In this document: one piece after another, positions 1 through 11,900 of the stretch | How the letters are laid out: each line of letters begins with the position of its first letter | Numbering within the stretch: the first letter of the stretch is position 1 | NCBI RefSeq assembly: GCF_027887165.1 | Contig: NC_077232.1 | Coordinates: 10,836,257-10,900,256 of the forward strand | Length of the DNA: 64,000 nt | Reading direction: 5' to 3' | From: Monodelphis domestica | Taxonomy: Eukaryota > Chordata > Mammalia > Didelphimorphia > Didelphidae | Position numbers and translations under genes: made by a program | The notes under the pieces: generated by a model | Databases searched by the model: none | What the model was told of the DNA's origin: nothing | The model's input: only the letters and a program-made list of their open reading frames with translations

Positions 1-1099
1 TATGCTGTTTCTTACGTAGGGTACCCCTGGCCTTTTGAGCCCAAATGTCCATTTATTTAATAGCAGTTAACAACGTAAAATGATAAAAACCCTTGTCGTT
101 GAGCATTAGAGGGAGAGGTTGTAAAGGCAGACAGGGTGTTGGGGGAGAGGACAGCCGAAGAGGAAGAGGGTGGCAAGGAAACAGACGAGCCCTCTGAGCC
201 GGGTGACAAAGCTTAGCGGGGCTGTAGGGCAGAAAGAGGAGGATGAAAAGCATCTCCAACCATAGACGGCCTGGGCATGCCCATCCTTCATTTGGAACAA
301 CCTGGTACCTGCTGGGATCCAGACTGACTGGTGAAACCCAGTTAATGTGACCTGGGTGCTTTCGAAGCCAGCACGGTGGTAGCTGGCAATTGGCAGGAGA
401 CACGGAACCATCAGAGGAGTTGGTGACTGGTGGGTAGAGAGGAGGAAAAGGCCTAAAGACCTTTGGTTCTTCTAAAGTTGCTGAACTGGAGGAGGGGGAG
501 GAAGTCGAGGAAGAAGGATGATGCACCCTTGAACTAGCTTCAATAAATATTTGCCTTTTGATTAATGGAGAGAAGTTTTGCTTTTGCCTTCAAGGATCAG
601 GATCCAAATCCTGCTCCCTTATCTAGTACCTGCGTAATGGTGGCCAAATCACTTCCATTCTTTAGGCCTTGGTTTCCCCCTTGGTGAAATGAAGGAGGGC
701 CATTGAGATCCCTTGAGCTCTAAAGCTAGAATCTGACTTCTGAGTCCAATGTCTTCCCTTTAAAGATGAGGACGTTATGACTTTCAGAAGGACACATAAT
801 GGCAAGGTGGCAAGCCTGGGCCTCAGACTCAGACTTTCCAAAGATAGCCCTTGGTGGTTGGGAGGTGTCTCTGGGTCTTGCTCAGGTGTCATTTCCTTCA
901 GTTTCCAGCTCATCTTGTTTAGGACTCTTGGTCGTCTTGCTTGGGATGGGGGTGGGGGTGGGGAGTGGCTCATTGCCAAATGCAGGAAGCCTCCTGGAGA
1001 CCCAGGACGAAGTGATGTATAGGATCAAATATCTAGAACTAGAAAGTACCTTAGAAGGAACGGAATTATATATATTTCACTTACATATAGACAGGTTTG

Positions 1100-1232
1100 T
1101 CTCCCTTCTTCCTTCTTGGAATGTAAGCTCCCTGATGTCAGGGATGGATTCACTTTGGTTTTTCTATCCCTGGCCTCTAGCACAACGCCGAGCACATGAT
1201 AGATGCTTAATAAAAGTTTGGTTGACTGGAGA
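1100..1232 (+). repeat. L2-type LINE 3' end
   Basis: The 'gaatgtaagctcc...cagggatgg...agcacatgatagatgcttaataaaa' layout is the familiar 3' end of mammalian L2-type repeats. It is diverged, so old. Confidence 0.6.
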
Positions 1233-1364
1233 CATTTTCTTCTTGGAGGCATTTGAAGAAGATACTAGGAAACAATAACTTCCATTTTATAACGTGCTAA
1301 GGTTTGTGAAACAACAACAAAAAGCAACAGCAAAACCCTTTGCTTGCAAGCACCTGGTAGTACA

Positions 1365-1480
1365 AGTATTATTCCCATTTTACAGATACAGGGATCCATT
1401 TTACAGATACAAGGAAACTGAGGCTTCTGAGAGGGAAAGTGACAACCAGTAAATATCGAAGAGGAGGTATGGTTCAAACC
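1365..1480 (-). repeat. MIR-type SINE fragment with small internal duplication
   Basis: It reads 'ccattttacagata...aaactgaggc', the reverse complement of the MIR core 'gcctcagtttcctcatctgtaaaatgg'. The segment 'ccattttacagatacagg' occurs twice in tandem. Confidence 0.5.
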
Positions 1481-1984
1481 TAGTTTTCTTGATTTATTCT
1501 GCCACTAGTGCTAACTTCACTGTTAATTTTTCTTACAGGCTAAGGAGGTGGGACAGAGATTCCTGAAGAGAGAGTGAGAGAGTGAAGAGAAAGAGCAAAA
1601 GTAGAAGGAGGGGCGGGTTCCTGGCAAGGCTTTTGCTCCAAAAAGTTTCCTGGAAAAGGTTGGTAAAGCTAGGTGGGTGGGAAAGAGCTAGAGAGGGGCT
1701 GGTGGTGTGTGCAGATCTGGCCTTGTGGAGTGTGGGGCCTTGGACGGGAAGGGGAACTTATTGGTCTGGAGGCACACGGGTCCTGTGTATACTTTCTAGC
1801 TCCTTATGGGTCTCAGTGTCATAATCTAGGAAATGACTGAGTTAGATTAGATGGCCTAGGAAGTCCCTACTAGCACTCAATCTATAATCTTCTGACCCTT
1901 GGCCAGGAACCACATGTGTTCTCCTAATGGAAATGAATGTGACATTGTTGATTTCAGTCCAGAGGGTACCCTGGGAGCTTTGTG

Positions 1985-2115
1985 GTCCAGCTCTCCTGTT
2001 TTCCAGCGGACAACACTGAGGCCCAGGGAAGTTAATGGATTTGCCCAGTGTCCCACAGCTAGTGTCAAAGCTGACACACGATCCCAGGTCCTTGGCCTCC
2101 AGTGATGGTGTCTTT
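1985..2115 (-). repeat. MIR-type SINE
   Basis: It contains 'ctgaggcccagggaagttaatg...gcccagtgtcccacagctag...gatcccaggtccttggcctcc', a reverse-complement MIR core and head. Confidence 0.6.
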
Positions 2116-2461
2116 TCTACTATATCATAGTTAAGACTAGACTGTCCAGTTGAGGTTTCTCCTATCGGGTCAGTCAGCTAGACCCCATGTCATGCTGTCA
2201 TGCCATGTAAAGCTTCCATCCCTCCAGCCAAGTCTCTTGTCTCATTGCTTATCTTTTGTCACCAACATTTATCGCTTGACCTCTCGCATCTCTTTTTATG
2301 GCTCTGTTGATCTTTGGAGCATCTCATGTTTGAACTGCTCTTCTTCATCATCCCTAGTTGCAACTACTGATCCAACTCAGAAGTAGCTGAAAAGGAGCCT
2401 CATATTTGGAGTCCAAAGACCTGGGTTCAAATTTCGTCTTGCCTACTTACCATCTGTATGG

Positions 2462-2646
2462 TTTTTTAACCTTTACCTTCTTTCTTAGGATGAATTCTAA
2501 GACAGAAGAGTGGTAAAAGCTAGGCAAATGGGGTTAAGTGATTTTCCCAGGGTCACACAGCTAGGAGGTGCTTGAGGTCTGATTAAAACTCAGGTCCTCC
2601 CAATTCCAGAACTGGCATGCTATACACTGAGCCACCTGGCTGTCCC
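2462..2646 (-). mobile_element. tRNA-derived marsupial SINE (type A)
   Basis: Reverse-oriented copy of the commonest SINE in this window: tail 'aacctttaccttctttcttagg', body 'cagaagagtgg...gctaggcaa...agtgattttcccagggtcacacagctagg', head 'actgagccacctggctgtccc'. It is diverged from the younger copies at 31.5 and 47.7 kb. It ends 97 bp before the first AHNAK coding exon. Confidence 0.8.
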
Positions 2647-2743
2647 TTAATAAATGCTTGCTGAATTGAACTGGAACTCTTGACCAGTGAAGACCTTTGG
2701 TCTTTGCCCTGATCACCCTGTGCCCACCTCATTGATGTTACAG

Positions 2744-2900
2744 ATGGAGAAGGAGGAAGAACCCACGAGGGAGCTGCTCTTGCCCAACTGGCAGGGCAGT
2801 GGTTCCCATGGCCTAACCATTGAGCAGACAGATGATGGTGTCTTTGTGCAGCAAGTTGTGCAGAATTCCCCTGCAGCACGCACTGGCGTGGTCAAGGAGG
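2744..2900 (+). CDS. AHNAK: AHNAK first coding exon (start of PDZ-like domain)
   Basis: The acceptor ttacag (2738-2743) is followed at once by ATG. The exon encodes 52 codons plus one base, from MEKEEEPTREL to TGVVKE, and ends at the donor g|gtaaga (2901). The split glycine codon is completed by the next exon (g + gg), restoring KEGDQIVG. This exon and the next form the PDZ-like domain. The intron after it is only 156 bp (2901-3056). Confidence 0.95.
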
Positions 2901-5900
2901 GTAAGACTGCGGCCCCTGGGCAGGGGGAAGGGCCGGGAGGGAAAATGGGGGGAGGCTAGGGGAAATCAGAGAAAGGGAGAGGCTCTGGGCTTGGGGAGCT
3001 GCTCCCCATCTCCCATCTCTTGGCCTCATTTTTAATATGTTTTGTTTCTGCTCCAGGGGACCAGATTGTGGGGGCCACCATCTACTTTGACAATCTGCAG
3101 TCGGGTGAGGTGACTCAGCTTCTGAATACCATGGGGCACCACACAGTGGGCCTGAAGCTGCACCGCAAGGGGGATCGCTCCCCAGAGCCCGGCCAGTCCT
3201 GGTCCCACGACAGCGCCTTCGGACGGTGCTCTGAGGTAGTGCTGGTGAGTATCTCTCTGAACGCTGAACCCTAGAGCTCCCCTGGGTGCTAAGGACCTGA
3301 TCCTCTGTCTTCTTCATCTCTCTCTGCTCACTCTCTGGGTCTTCTCCTTTCTTGACCCTACCATTCTCATCTGACCACTGTGTTGGCCTGTCCTAAGCCC
3401 AAAGGGTGTCCCATTGAAGCTACTGCTATTATTCATGTCTTAAGCACCCATGACGTACACCTTGGGTTAGACGGAAGTCAAACAGTCCCTGCCCTCAAGA
3501 AGCTTTTATTCTATTAGAAGAGGCGACATGCACATGCACAAACATCTCCTAAATGCACACACTTCAGGAGCGATTGGTGGCTGGAAGCCTCACGCTTCTT
3601 TTGACGAATCTTCAACGGAAAGGCCAGCCGTTTAGTTTTTGGTGCCAAATGGGTCCTAAGAGGAGCTCGAATGGTCATCTTTGTTCCACGGATGAGGTGT
3701 CATTGGGGACCCACTTAGCTGGATAGTTCAGGGAGCTTTGGTTCATCAGATCTAGCCCAACACAGATGGAGCCCTTCTCTGTTTGCTAGGCAGGCTTCAA
3801 GAGTTACTCTTGTCAAATGTGGCCTCAGACACTTCCTAGCTGGGTGACCCTGGGTGAGTCACTTAACCCCCATTGCCTAGCCCTTACTGTTCCTCTGCCT
3901 TGGAACCAGTACTTACCATTGATCTTAAGATGGAAGATAAGAGTTTAAAAAAATTAAGAGTTACTCTAGCTGAGATCCCCTGTGGCCAAAGCTGTTTGTC
4001 TGAGCTTACCTGGGTTAAATTAATTAGCCAGTCAGTCAGCAGGTGTTAATTAAGTCCCTACTATTTTCCAGGCTCTGTGCTAAACACTGGGGTTCCAAAA
4101 AAGGCCACCCCCAAACCAAAACCAATACCCCCCCAAACTCCAAAACAAACAAACAAACAAAACGTGTCATCTTAGGACCCATACTTGAAGGCTTACCAGC
4201 ATGGACTGGCTGGAGCTTATGCTCTGTGGTCATAGCCTTTGAGAAACCAGGGCCATCTCCCAGCCAGGATGGTGCACCAGAGGAGAAGGCAGGGGGAGAC
4301 TTGTGGTTCACATCCAGTGAGCTAAGAAATGAGCAGCCAGCCAATCCCTCAGCAATGTATGGGCACTTTTGAACTTGCCCCTTAAACCCAACATTTAGCT
4401 AAAAAACATAAAAAAGGAAAGAGAAACCTGACTTGTCCCCTAGCCTGAAGGAAACAAATATCTCTTGGCGGGTGCTGGGCTAGATCTATTCCTTCATTTC
4501 TCATTTAGGTTCCTAAGACGTCTCAGGTTCTGGCCGTATTGGGGCAGTCGCCTAGGATGTCCTCATTTATTGGTGATTGGTGGTGGATAGTGGTTAGGTT
4601 GGAAAACGATACAGATTTTCTTTTCTCTCAGACACATCCTTACCTTCCTTTGCTGTACTCCCAACAGCCTCTTCCCCTTTGGCCACTTCCCAGTGTGCTC
4701 CTATCTTTTCCCATTTCTTCCCGTCGGTACCCTGTGCCCCGGGTTCTGCTCTGTCCTCTGTGGATCTCTCCAAGGGTCTCCATGGGGCCCCGTTAGGGTC
4801 CATACTTCTGGAAGCCAGGAAACCAGGTTGTTGGCTGCCCTCTGGTTGGGACGGTGGCAAACTCAGTCAGGCTCAGCTGCAACCTTTGCTGGGGTGTCTC
4901 TTTCTGCAGAGCGGGGATGACGAGGAATACCGACGGATCTACACCACGAAAATCAAGCCACGACTGAAGTCAGAGGACGGAGTGGAAGGCAGCGAGTTTG
5001 GGGAGACCCAGAGCCGCACCATCACAGTGACCAGAAAGGTCACAGCCTACACAGTGGATGTGACAGGGAGAGAGGGGGCCAGGGAGATCGACATTAATAG
5101 CCCTGAGTTCAAGATCAAGATTCCAAGGCACGAGCTGACGGAAATCTCCAAGGTGGACGTGGAGACTGAGCATGGGAAGACCGTGATCCGCCTGCCACAA
5201 AGCCCAGGGGCAACTCTTCAGACCACAGGCTACAGTGTGGACCTTAAAGCCACTGGACCGGAGCTCCCAGGGATCGGGGCAGCAGGTGCTGCTGGCCACT
5301 CCAAGATCCAGGTCACCACTCCTGGGATCCAGATGGAAGGCTTGGGCGTGGGTGGGAGTGGGAAGAGCCCGAAGCTGGACGGAAAGCCAGAGATCTCTGT
5401 TCATGCCAAAGTCCCTGCTTCGGTTGACTTAGGAAGCAAAGGAATTGCTGTCACTGGCCCTGGAGTCCAGGTTCCCGGAATGGCGAGTTCATCTTCTCAA
5501 CATGGAGGTGGGACCATCGATCTCCAGCGCCCCTCTGTAGAGAACATAAGCATCCCCAGCATGAAATTACCCAAGTTCGGCTTCCCAGGGGCAGGAGCCG
5601 AGGTCCAGGGCCCGGAGGGAGGCCTGGGCAAGGTTTGCTCACCAGGCATCTCTGTGGGACCTGGGGGAGACGGCTCAGGCTTGGCAGTGAGCGGGACCAT
5701 CCAGGGTCCTCAGCTGGAAGTCACAGCTCCATCTGTCAGTGTTGAGGGAGTCAAAGGAAAGCTGAAGGGTCCATCCTTGGAGGGGGACATAGGCCTGAAG
5801 GGTGCCAAGCTTCCAGGAACCGGGGACCTGCATGTCTCTGCACCCAAAGGACACGTCAGCATCAAAGGCCCCACCGCAGAACTTGGGGCTCCAGACGTTG

Positions 5901-8900
5901 ATCTTCATGGGGCCGGTGGAAGACTGAAGATGCCCCAAATGAAAGTCCCCAAGTTTTCTGTATCTGGTTCCAAAGGGGAAGGAGCTGCTGTGGATATAAA
6001 GCTGCCCGAGGGAGAAGTGAATCTTCCCAGCATCACCGGGAACGTCAGCCTGCCAGAGGTGGCCGTGAGTGGGCCAGAGGGGAAAATCAAAGACCCTAAA
6101 TGCAAGACCCCAGAGATGATCATTCAGAAACCTAAAATCTCCATGCAGGATGTGGACCTAAGCCTCAGGTCCCCCAGACTGAAAGGGGATGTACAGGTTT
6201 CAGTTCCAGGAATACAAGGGGAGGTGAAAGGTCCTCAGCTGGACATTAAGGCACCCAGCCTAGAGGGGTCTCTGACTGGGTCCAAGGGTGGCAGCCCATC
6301 TGGGAAAGCAGGGACCTGCAAGATCAGCATGACCGATGTCGACTTGAATATAGGTGCGCCCAAAATAAAGGGTCAGGTGGACACTGCCTTCCCCAAGGTA
6401 GAAGGGCAAATCAAGGGCCCTGAGATGGACATCAAAGGCCCCAAAGTGGATGTCAGCGCCCCAGATGTGGATGTCCATGGGCCAGAGTGGAACCTGAAGA
6501 TGCCCAAGATGAAAATGCCCAAGTTCAGTGTGCCGGGGGTCAAGGGAGAAGGGCCAGAGGTCAATGTGAGCCTGCCCAAGGGAGACATCAGTGTTTCAGG
6601 ATCTAGCTTAGACATTGGAGGCCCACAGGTCAACCTTGAAGGTCCAGAGGGAAAACTGAAAGGGCCTGGCATTAAAGTACCAGATGTGAACATCAAGAGC
6701 CCAAAGATCTCCATGCCAGATGTAGATTTGCATCTAAAAGGTACAAAGGTGAAGGGAGAATATGATGTTACTGTTCCAAAGCTGGAAGGGGATCTGAAAG
6801 GCCCCAAAATGGATGTCAGCGCCCCAGATGTGGATGTCCATGGGCCCGACTGGCACCTGAAGATGCCCAAGATGAAGATGCCCAAGTTTAGCATGCCAGG
6901 CTTCAAAGGAGAGGGCCCTGAGGTAGACGTGAACTTGCCCAAGACAGACATTGACATTTCTGGACCCAAAGTGGACATTGAAGCTCCAGATGTGAATATT
7001 GAGGGTCCAGAAGGGAAATTAAAGGGCCCCAAGTTTAAGATGCCTGAGATGAACATCAAGGCTCCCAAAATTTCTATGCCAGACTTCCATTTGAAGGGCC
7101 CCAAAGTGAAGGGAGAATATGATGTGACCCCTCCCAAAGTAGAAGGTGAGGTGAAAGTTCCAGATGTGGAACTGAAAGGGGCCAAAGTGGATGTCAGTGC
7201 TCCAGATGTGGAACTTCGTGGGCCGGAGTGGAACCTAAAGATGCCCAAGGTGAAGATGCCCAAGTTCAGTATGCCTGGGTTCAAAGGAGAAGGCCCAGAT
7301 GTGGATGTGAGCCTCCCTAAAGCAGACGTGGACATTTCTGGGCCCAACGTGGACATTGATGTTCCAGATGTGAATATTGAAGGTCCTGAGGGTAAATTCA
7401 AAGGCCCTAAATTTAAGATGCCTGAGATGAACATCAAGGCCCCCAAGATCTCCATGCCAGATGTGGATTTGCACGTGAAAAGCCCCAAACTGAAGGGAGA
7501 ATATGATGTTTCAGTTCCCAAACTTGAAGGGGATCTGAAAGGCCCTAAGGTGGACATCAGTGCCCCAGATGTGGATGTCCATGGGCCAGAGTGGAACCTG
7601 AAGATGCCCAAAGTGAAGATGCCCAAGTTCAGCATGCCTGGGTTCAAAGGAGAAGGCCCAGATGTGGATGTGAACCTTCCCAAGGCAGATGTTGACATTT
7701 CTGGCCCCAAGGTGAATGTTAATGTTCCAGATGTGGACATTGAAGGTCCAGAAGGGAAACTGAAGGGTCCCAAGTTTAAGATGCCTGACATGCACTTCAA
7801 GGCTCCCAAGATCTCCATGCCAGATGTTGACCTTAACCTTAAGGGCCCCAAACTGAAAGGGGAGGTGGATGTGTCTGTGCCCAAGATAGAAGGTGATGTG
7901 AAGGTTCCTGATGTGGACATCAAAGGCCCCAAAGTGGATATTAGTGCCCCAGATGTGGATGTCCATGGGCCAGAGTGGAACCTGAAGATGCCTAAGATGA
8001 AAATGCCCAAGTTCAGCATGCCTGGGTTCAAAGGAGAAGGCCCAGATGTGGATGTGAGTCTTCCCAAGGCAGATGTTGATATTTCTGGGCCCAAGGTGGA
8101 CATTAATGTTCCAGATGTGGACATTGAAGGTCCAGAAGGTAAACTGAAGGGTCCCAAATTTAAGATGCCTGACATGCACTTCAAGGCTCCCAAGATCTCC
8201 ATGCCAGATGTTGACCTTAACCTTAAAGGCCCCAAACTGAAAGGGGATGTGAATGTATCTGTGCCCAAGATAGAAGGTGACGTGAAGGTTCCTGATGTGG
8301 ACATCAAAGGCCCCAAAGTAGATGTCAGTGCCCCAGATGTGGATGTCCATGGGCCAGAATGGAACCTGAAGATGCCCAAGATGAAAATGCCCAAGTTCAG
8401 CATGCCTGGTTTCAAAGGAGAAGGCCCAGATGTGGATATGAGTCTTCCCAAGGCAGATGTTGATATTTCTGGGCCCAAGGTGGACATTAATGTTCCAGAT
8501 GTGGACATTGAAGGTCCAGAAGGGAAACTGAAGGGTCCCAAGTTTAAGATGCCTGACATGCACTTCAAGGCTCCCAAGATCTCCATGCCAGATGTTGACC
8601 TTAATCTTAAAGGCCCCAAACTGAAAGGAGATGTGGATGTATCTGTGCCCAAGATAGAAGGTGATATGAAGGTTCCTGATGTGGACATCAAAGGCCCCAA
8701 AGTGGATATTAGTGCCCCAGATGTGGATGTCCATGGGCCAGAGTGGAACCTGAAGATGCCCAAGATGAAAATGCCCAAGTTCAGCATGCCTGGTTTCAAA
8801 GGAGAAGGCCCAGATGTGGATGTGAGTCTTCCCAAGGCAGATGTTGATATTTCTGGGCCCAAGGTGGACATTAATGTTCCAGATGTGGACATTGAAGGTC

Positions 8901-11900
8901 CAGAAGGGAAACTGAAGGGTCCCAAGTTTAAGATGCCTGACATGCACTTCAAGGCTCCCAAGATCTCCATGCCAGATGTTGACCTTAATCTTAAAGGCCC
9001 CAAACTGAAAGGAGATGTGGATGTATCTGTGCCCAAGATAGAAGGTGATATGAAGGTTCCTGATGTGGACATCAAAGGCCCCAAAGTGGATATTAGTGCC
9101 CCAGATGTGGATGTCCATGGGCCAGAGTGGAACCTGAAGATGCCCAAGATGAAAATGCCCAAGTTCAGCATGCCTGGTTTCAAAGGAGAAGGCCCAGATG
9201 TGGATGTGAGTCTTCCCAAGGCAGATGTTGATATTTCTGGGCCCAAGGTGGACATTAATGTTCCAGATGTGGACATTGAAGGTCCAGAAGGGAAACTGAA
9301 GGGTCCCAAGTTTAAGATGCCTGACATGCACTTCAAGGCTCCCAAGATCTCCATGCCAGATGTTGACCTTAATCTTAAAGGCCCCAAACTGAAAGGAGAT
9401 GTGGATGTATCTGTGCCCAAGATAGAAGGTGATGTGAAGATTCCTGATGTGGACATCAAAGGCCCCAAAGTGGATATCAGTGCCCCAGATGTGGATGTAC
9501 ATGGGCCAGAGTGGAACCTGAAGATGCCCAAGATGAAAATGCCCAAGTTCAGCATGCCTGGGTTCAAAGGAGAAGGCCCAGATGTGGATGTGAGTCTTCC
9601 CAAGGCAGATGTTGACATTTCTGGGCCCAAGGTAGATATAAATGCTCCAAGTGTAAATATTGAAGGTCCAGATGCAAAATTTAAAAGTCCCAAATTCAAG
9701 CTACCTGAAATGAACTTAAAGCCTCAGAAGATCTCCATGCCAGATGTTAGCTTGAATTTGAAAGGTCCTAAGGTGAAGGGAGACTATGATATTACAGTTC
9801 CAAAGATCGAAGGTGAGATGGAGGTACCAGACGTGGAACTGAAAGGACCTAAGGTAGACATAAGTGCCCCTGATGTGGATGCCCATGGACCAGACTGGCA
9901 TCTGAAAATGCCCAAGATGAAGATGCCCAAGTTCAACATGCCAGGTTTCAAGGCGGAGAGTCCAGACATTGATGTGAGCCTGCCCAAGGCAGACATCAAT
10001 ATCTCAGGCCCCAAGGTGGACATTGAGGCCCCAGATGTGAACATAGAAGGCCCAGAGGGAAAGCTGAAAGGCCCCAAGCTCAAGATGCCCAGCATGAATA
10101 TCCAAACACAAAAAATCTCTATGCCTGATGTTGGGCTCCATTTGAAATCGCCTAAATTAAAAGGTGATTTGGATGTTTCCCTCCCCAAAGTAGAAGGAGA
10201 CTTGACAGGTCCTAAAGTTGATCTAAAAGCCCCCCAGGTAGACATGGACATTGGTGATATTGATCTTGAAGGTCCAGAAGGAAAGATAAAAGGTCCTAAA
10301 TTCAAGATGCCTGACATGCACTTCAAGGCGCCCAAGATCTCCATGCCAGATGTGGACTTGCATTTGAAAGGCCCCAAACTGAAGGGAGATGTGGATGTGT
10401 CTGTGCCCAAGTTGGAGGGAGATCTTAAAGGTCCCAGTGTGGATGTCGGGGTGCCTGATGTGGACTTGGAGTGCCCAGATGCCAAACTAAAGGGTCCCAA
10501 GTTCAAGATGCCTGACATGCACTTCAAGGCTCCCAAGATCTCCATGCCAGATGTGGACCTACATTTGAGAGGTCCCAAAGTGAAGGGAGATGTGGATGTG
10601 TCTGTGCCCAAGATAGAAGGTGATATGAAGGTTCCTGATGTGGACATTAAGGGGCCCAAGTTGGACATTAATGCTCCAGATGTGGATGTCCATGGGCCAG
10701 AGTGGAACTTGAAGATGCCCAAGATGAAAATGCCCAAGTTCAGCATGCCTGGGTTCAAGGGGGAGGGCCCAGATGTGGATGTGAGTCTTCCCAAGGCAGA
10801 TGTTGACATTTCTGGGCCCAAGGTGGACATTAAAGCTCCAGATGTGAATATAGAAGGTCCAGAAGGGAAACTGAAGGGCCCCAAGTTTAAGATGCCTGAC
10901 ATGCACTTCAAGGCTCCCAAGATCTCCATGCCAGATGTGGACTTGCATTTGAAAGGTCCCAAATTGAAGGGGGATGTAGATGTGTCTGTGCCCAAGTCGG
11001 AGGGAGATCTCAAAGCTCCCAGTGTGGATGTCAAGGTGCCTGATGTGGACTTGGAGTGCCCAGATGCCAAACTAAAGGGCCCCAAGTTCAAGATGCCTGA
11101 CATGCACTTCAAGGCTCCAAAGATCTCCATGCCAGATGTGGACTTGCATTTGAAAGGCCCCAAGTTGAAGGGAGATGTGGATGTGTCTGTGCCCAAGTTG
11201 GAGGGAGATCTCAAAGGTCCCAGTGTGGATGTCGAGGTGCCTGATGTGGACTTGGAGTGCCCAGATGCCAAATTAAAGGGCCCCAAGTTCAAGATGCCTG
11301 ACATGCACTTCAAGGCTCCCAAGATCTCCATGCCAGATGTGGACCTACATTTGAGAGGTCCCAAAGTGAAGGGAGATGTGGATGTGTCTGTGCCCAAGAT
11401 AGAAGGTGATATGAAGGTTCCTGATGTGGACATTAAGGGGCCCAAGTTGGACATTAATGCCCCCGATGTGGATGTCCATGGGCCAGAGTGGAACTTGAAG
11501 ATGCCCAAGATGAAAATGCCCAAGTTCAGCATGCCTGGGTTCAAGGGAGAGGGGCCAGATGTAGATGTTAATTTGCCCAAAGCAGATATTGACATTTCTG
11601 GGCCCAAGGTGGACATTGATGTTCCAGATGTGAACATAGAAGGCCCTGAAGGGAAACTGAAGGGCCCCAAGTTCAAGATGCCTGACATGCACTTCAAGGC
11701 TCCCAAGATCTCCATGCCAGATGTGGATTTCAACTTGAAGGGCCCTAAGATCAAAGGAGATGTTGATGTCTCTGTTCCCAAAGTAGAAGGTCCAGAATTG
11801 GATGTTAAAGGCCCCAAATTGGATGTTGACATGCCTGATGTGAATATTGAAGGTCCTGAAGGCAAGTGGAAAAGTCCAAAATTTAAGATGCCTGACATGC

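Larger units (their letters stand above)
1..2743. other. Non-coding sequence upstream of first AHNAK coding exon
   Basis: No open frame here looks like a conserved protein. In mammals the AHNAK start codon lies in an exon preceded by untranslated 5' exons and long introns, so this stretch is most likely intron; that is inference. It holds an L2-like 3' end, MIR-type fragments and one SINE (listed separately), and ends in a splice acceptor (ttacag) directly before the AHNAK ATG. I could not identify a 5' UTR exon or promoter. Confidence 0.6.
3245..4909 (+). other. AHNAK: AHNAK intron before the giant exon
   Basis: Bounded by GTGAGT (3245) and tttctgcag (4901-4909), 1,665 bp. It holds an old L2-like piece (3430-3560), a SINE (3812-3953) and another short piece (4036-4098); the rest shows nothing recognisable. 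The last 231 bp (from 4679) have no stop in the AHNAK frame, so a retained intron would extend the giant exon 5' by 77 codons with an in-frame ATG; conservation of the acceptor argues these are not normally coding. Confidence 0.9.

Noticed and set aside
1..1300. Possible 5' UTR exon of AHNAK
   Set aside because: No splice donor with a convincing upstream exon or promoter signature could be distinguished from background.
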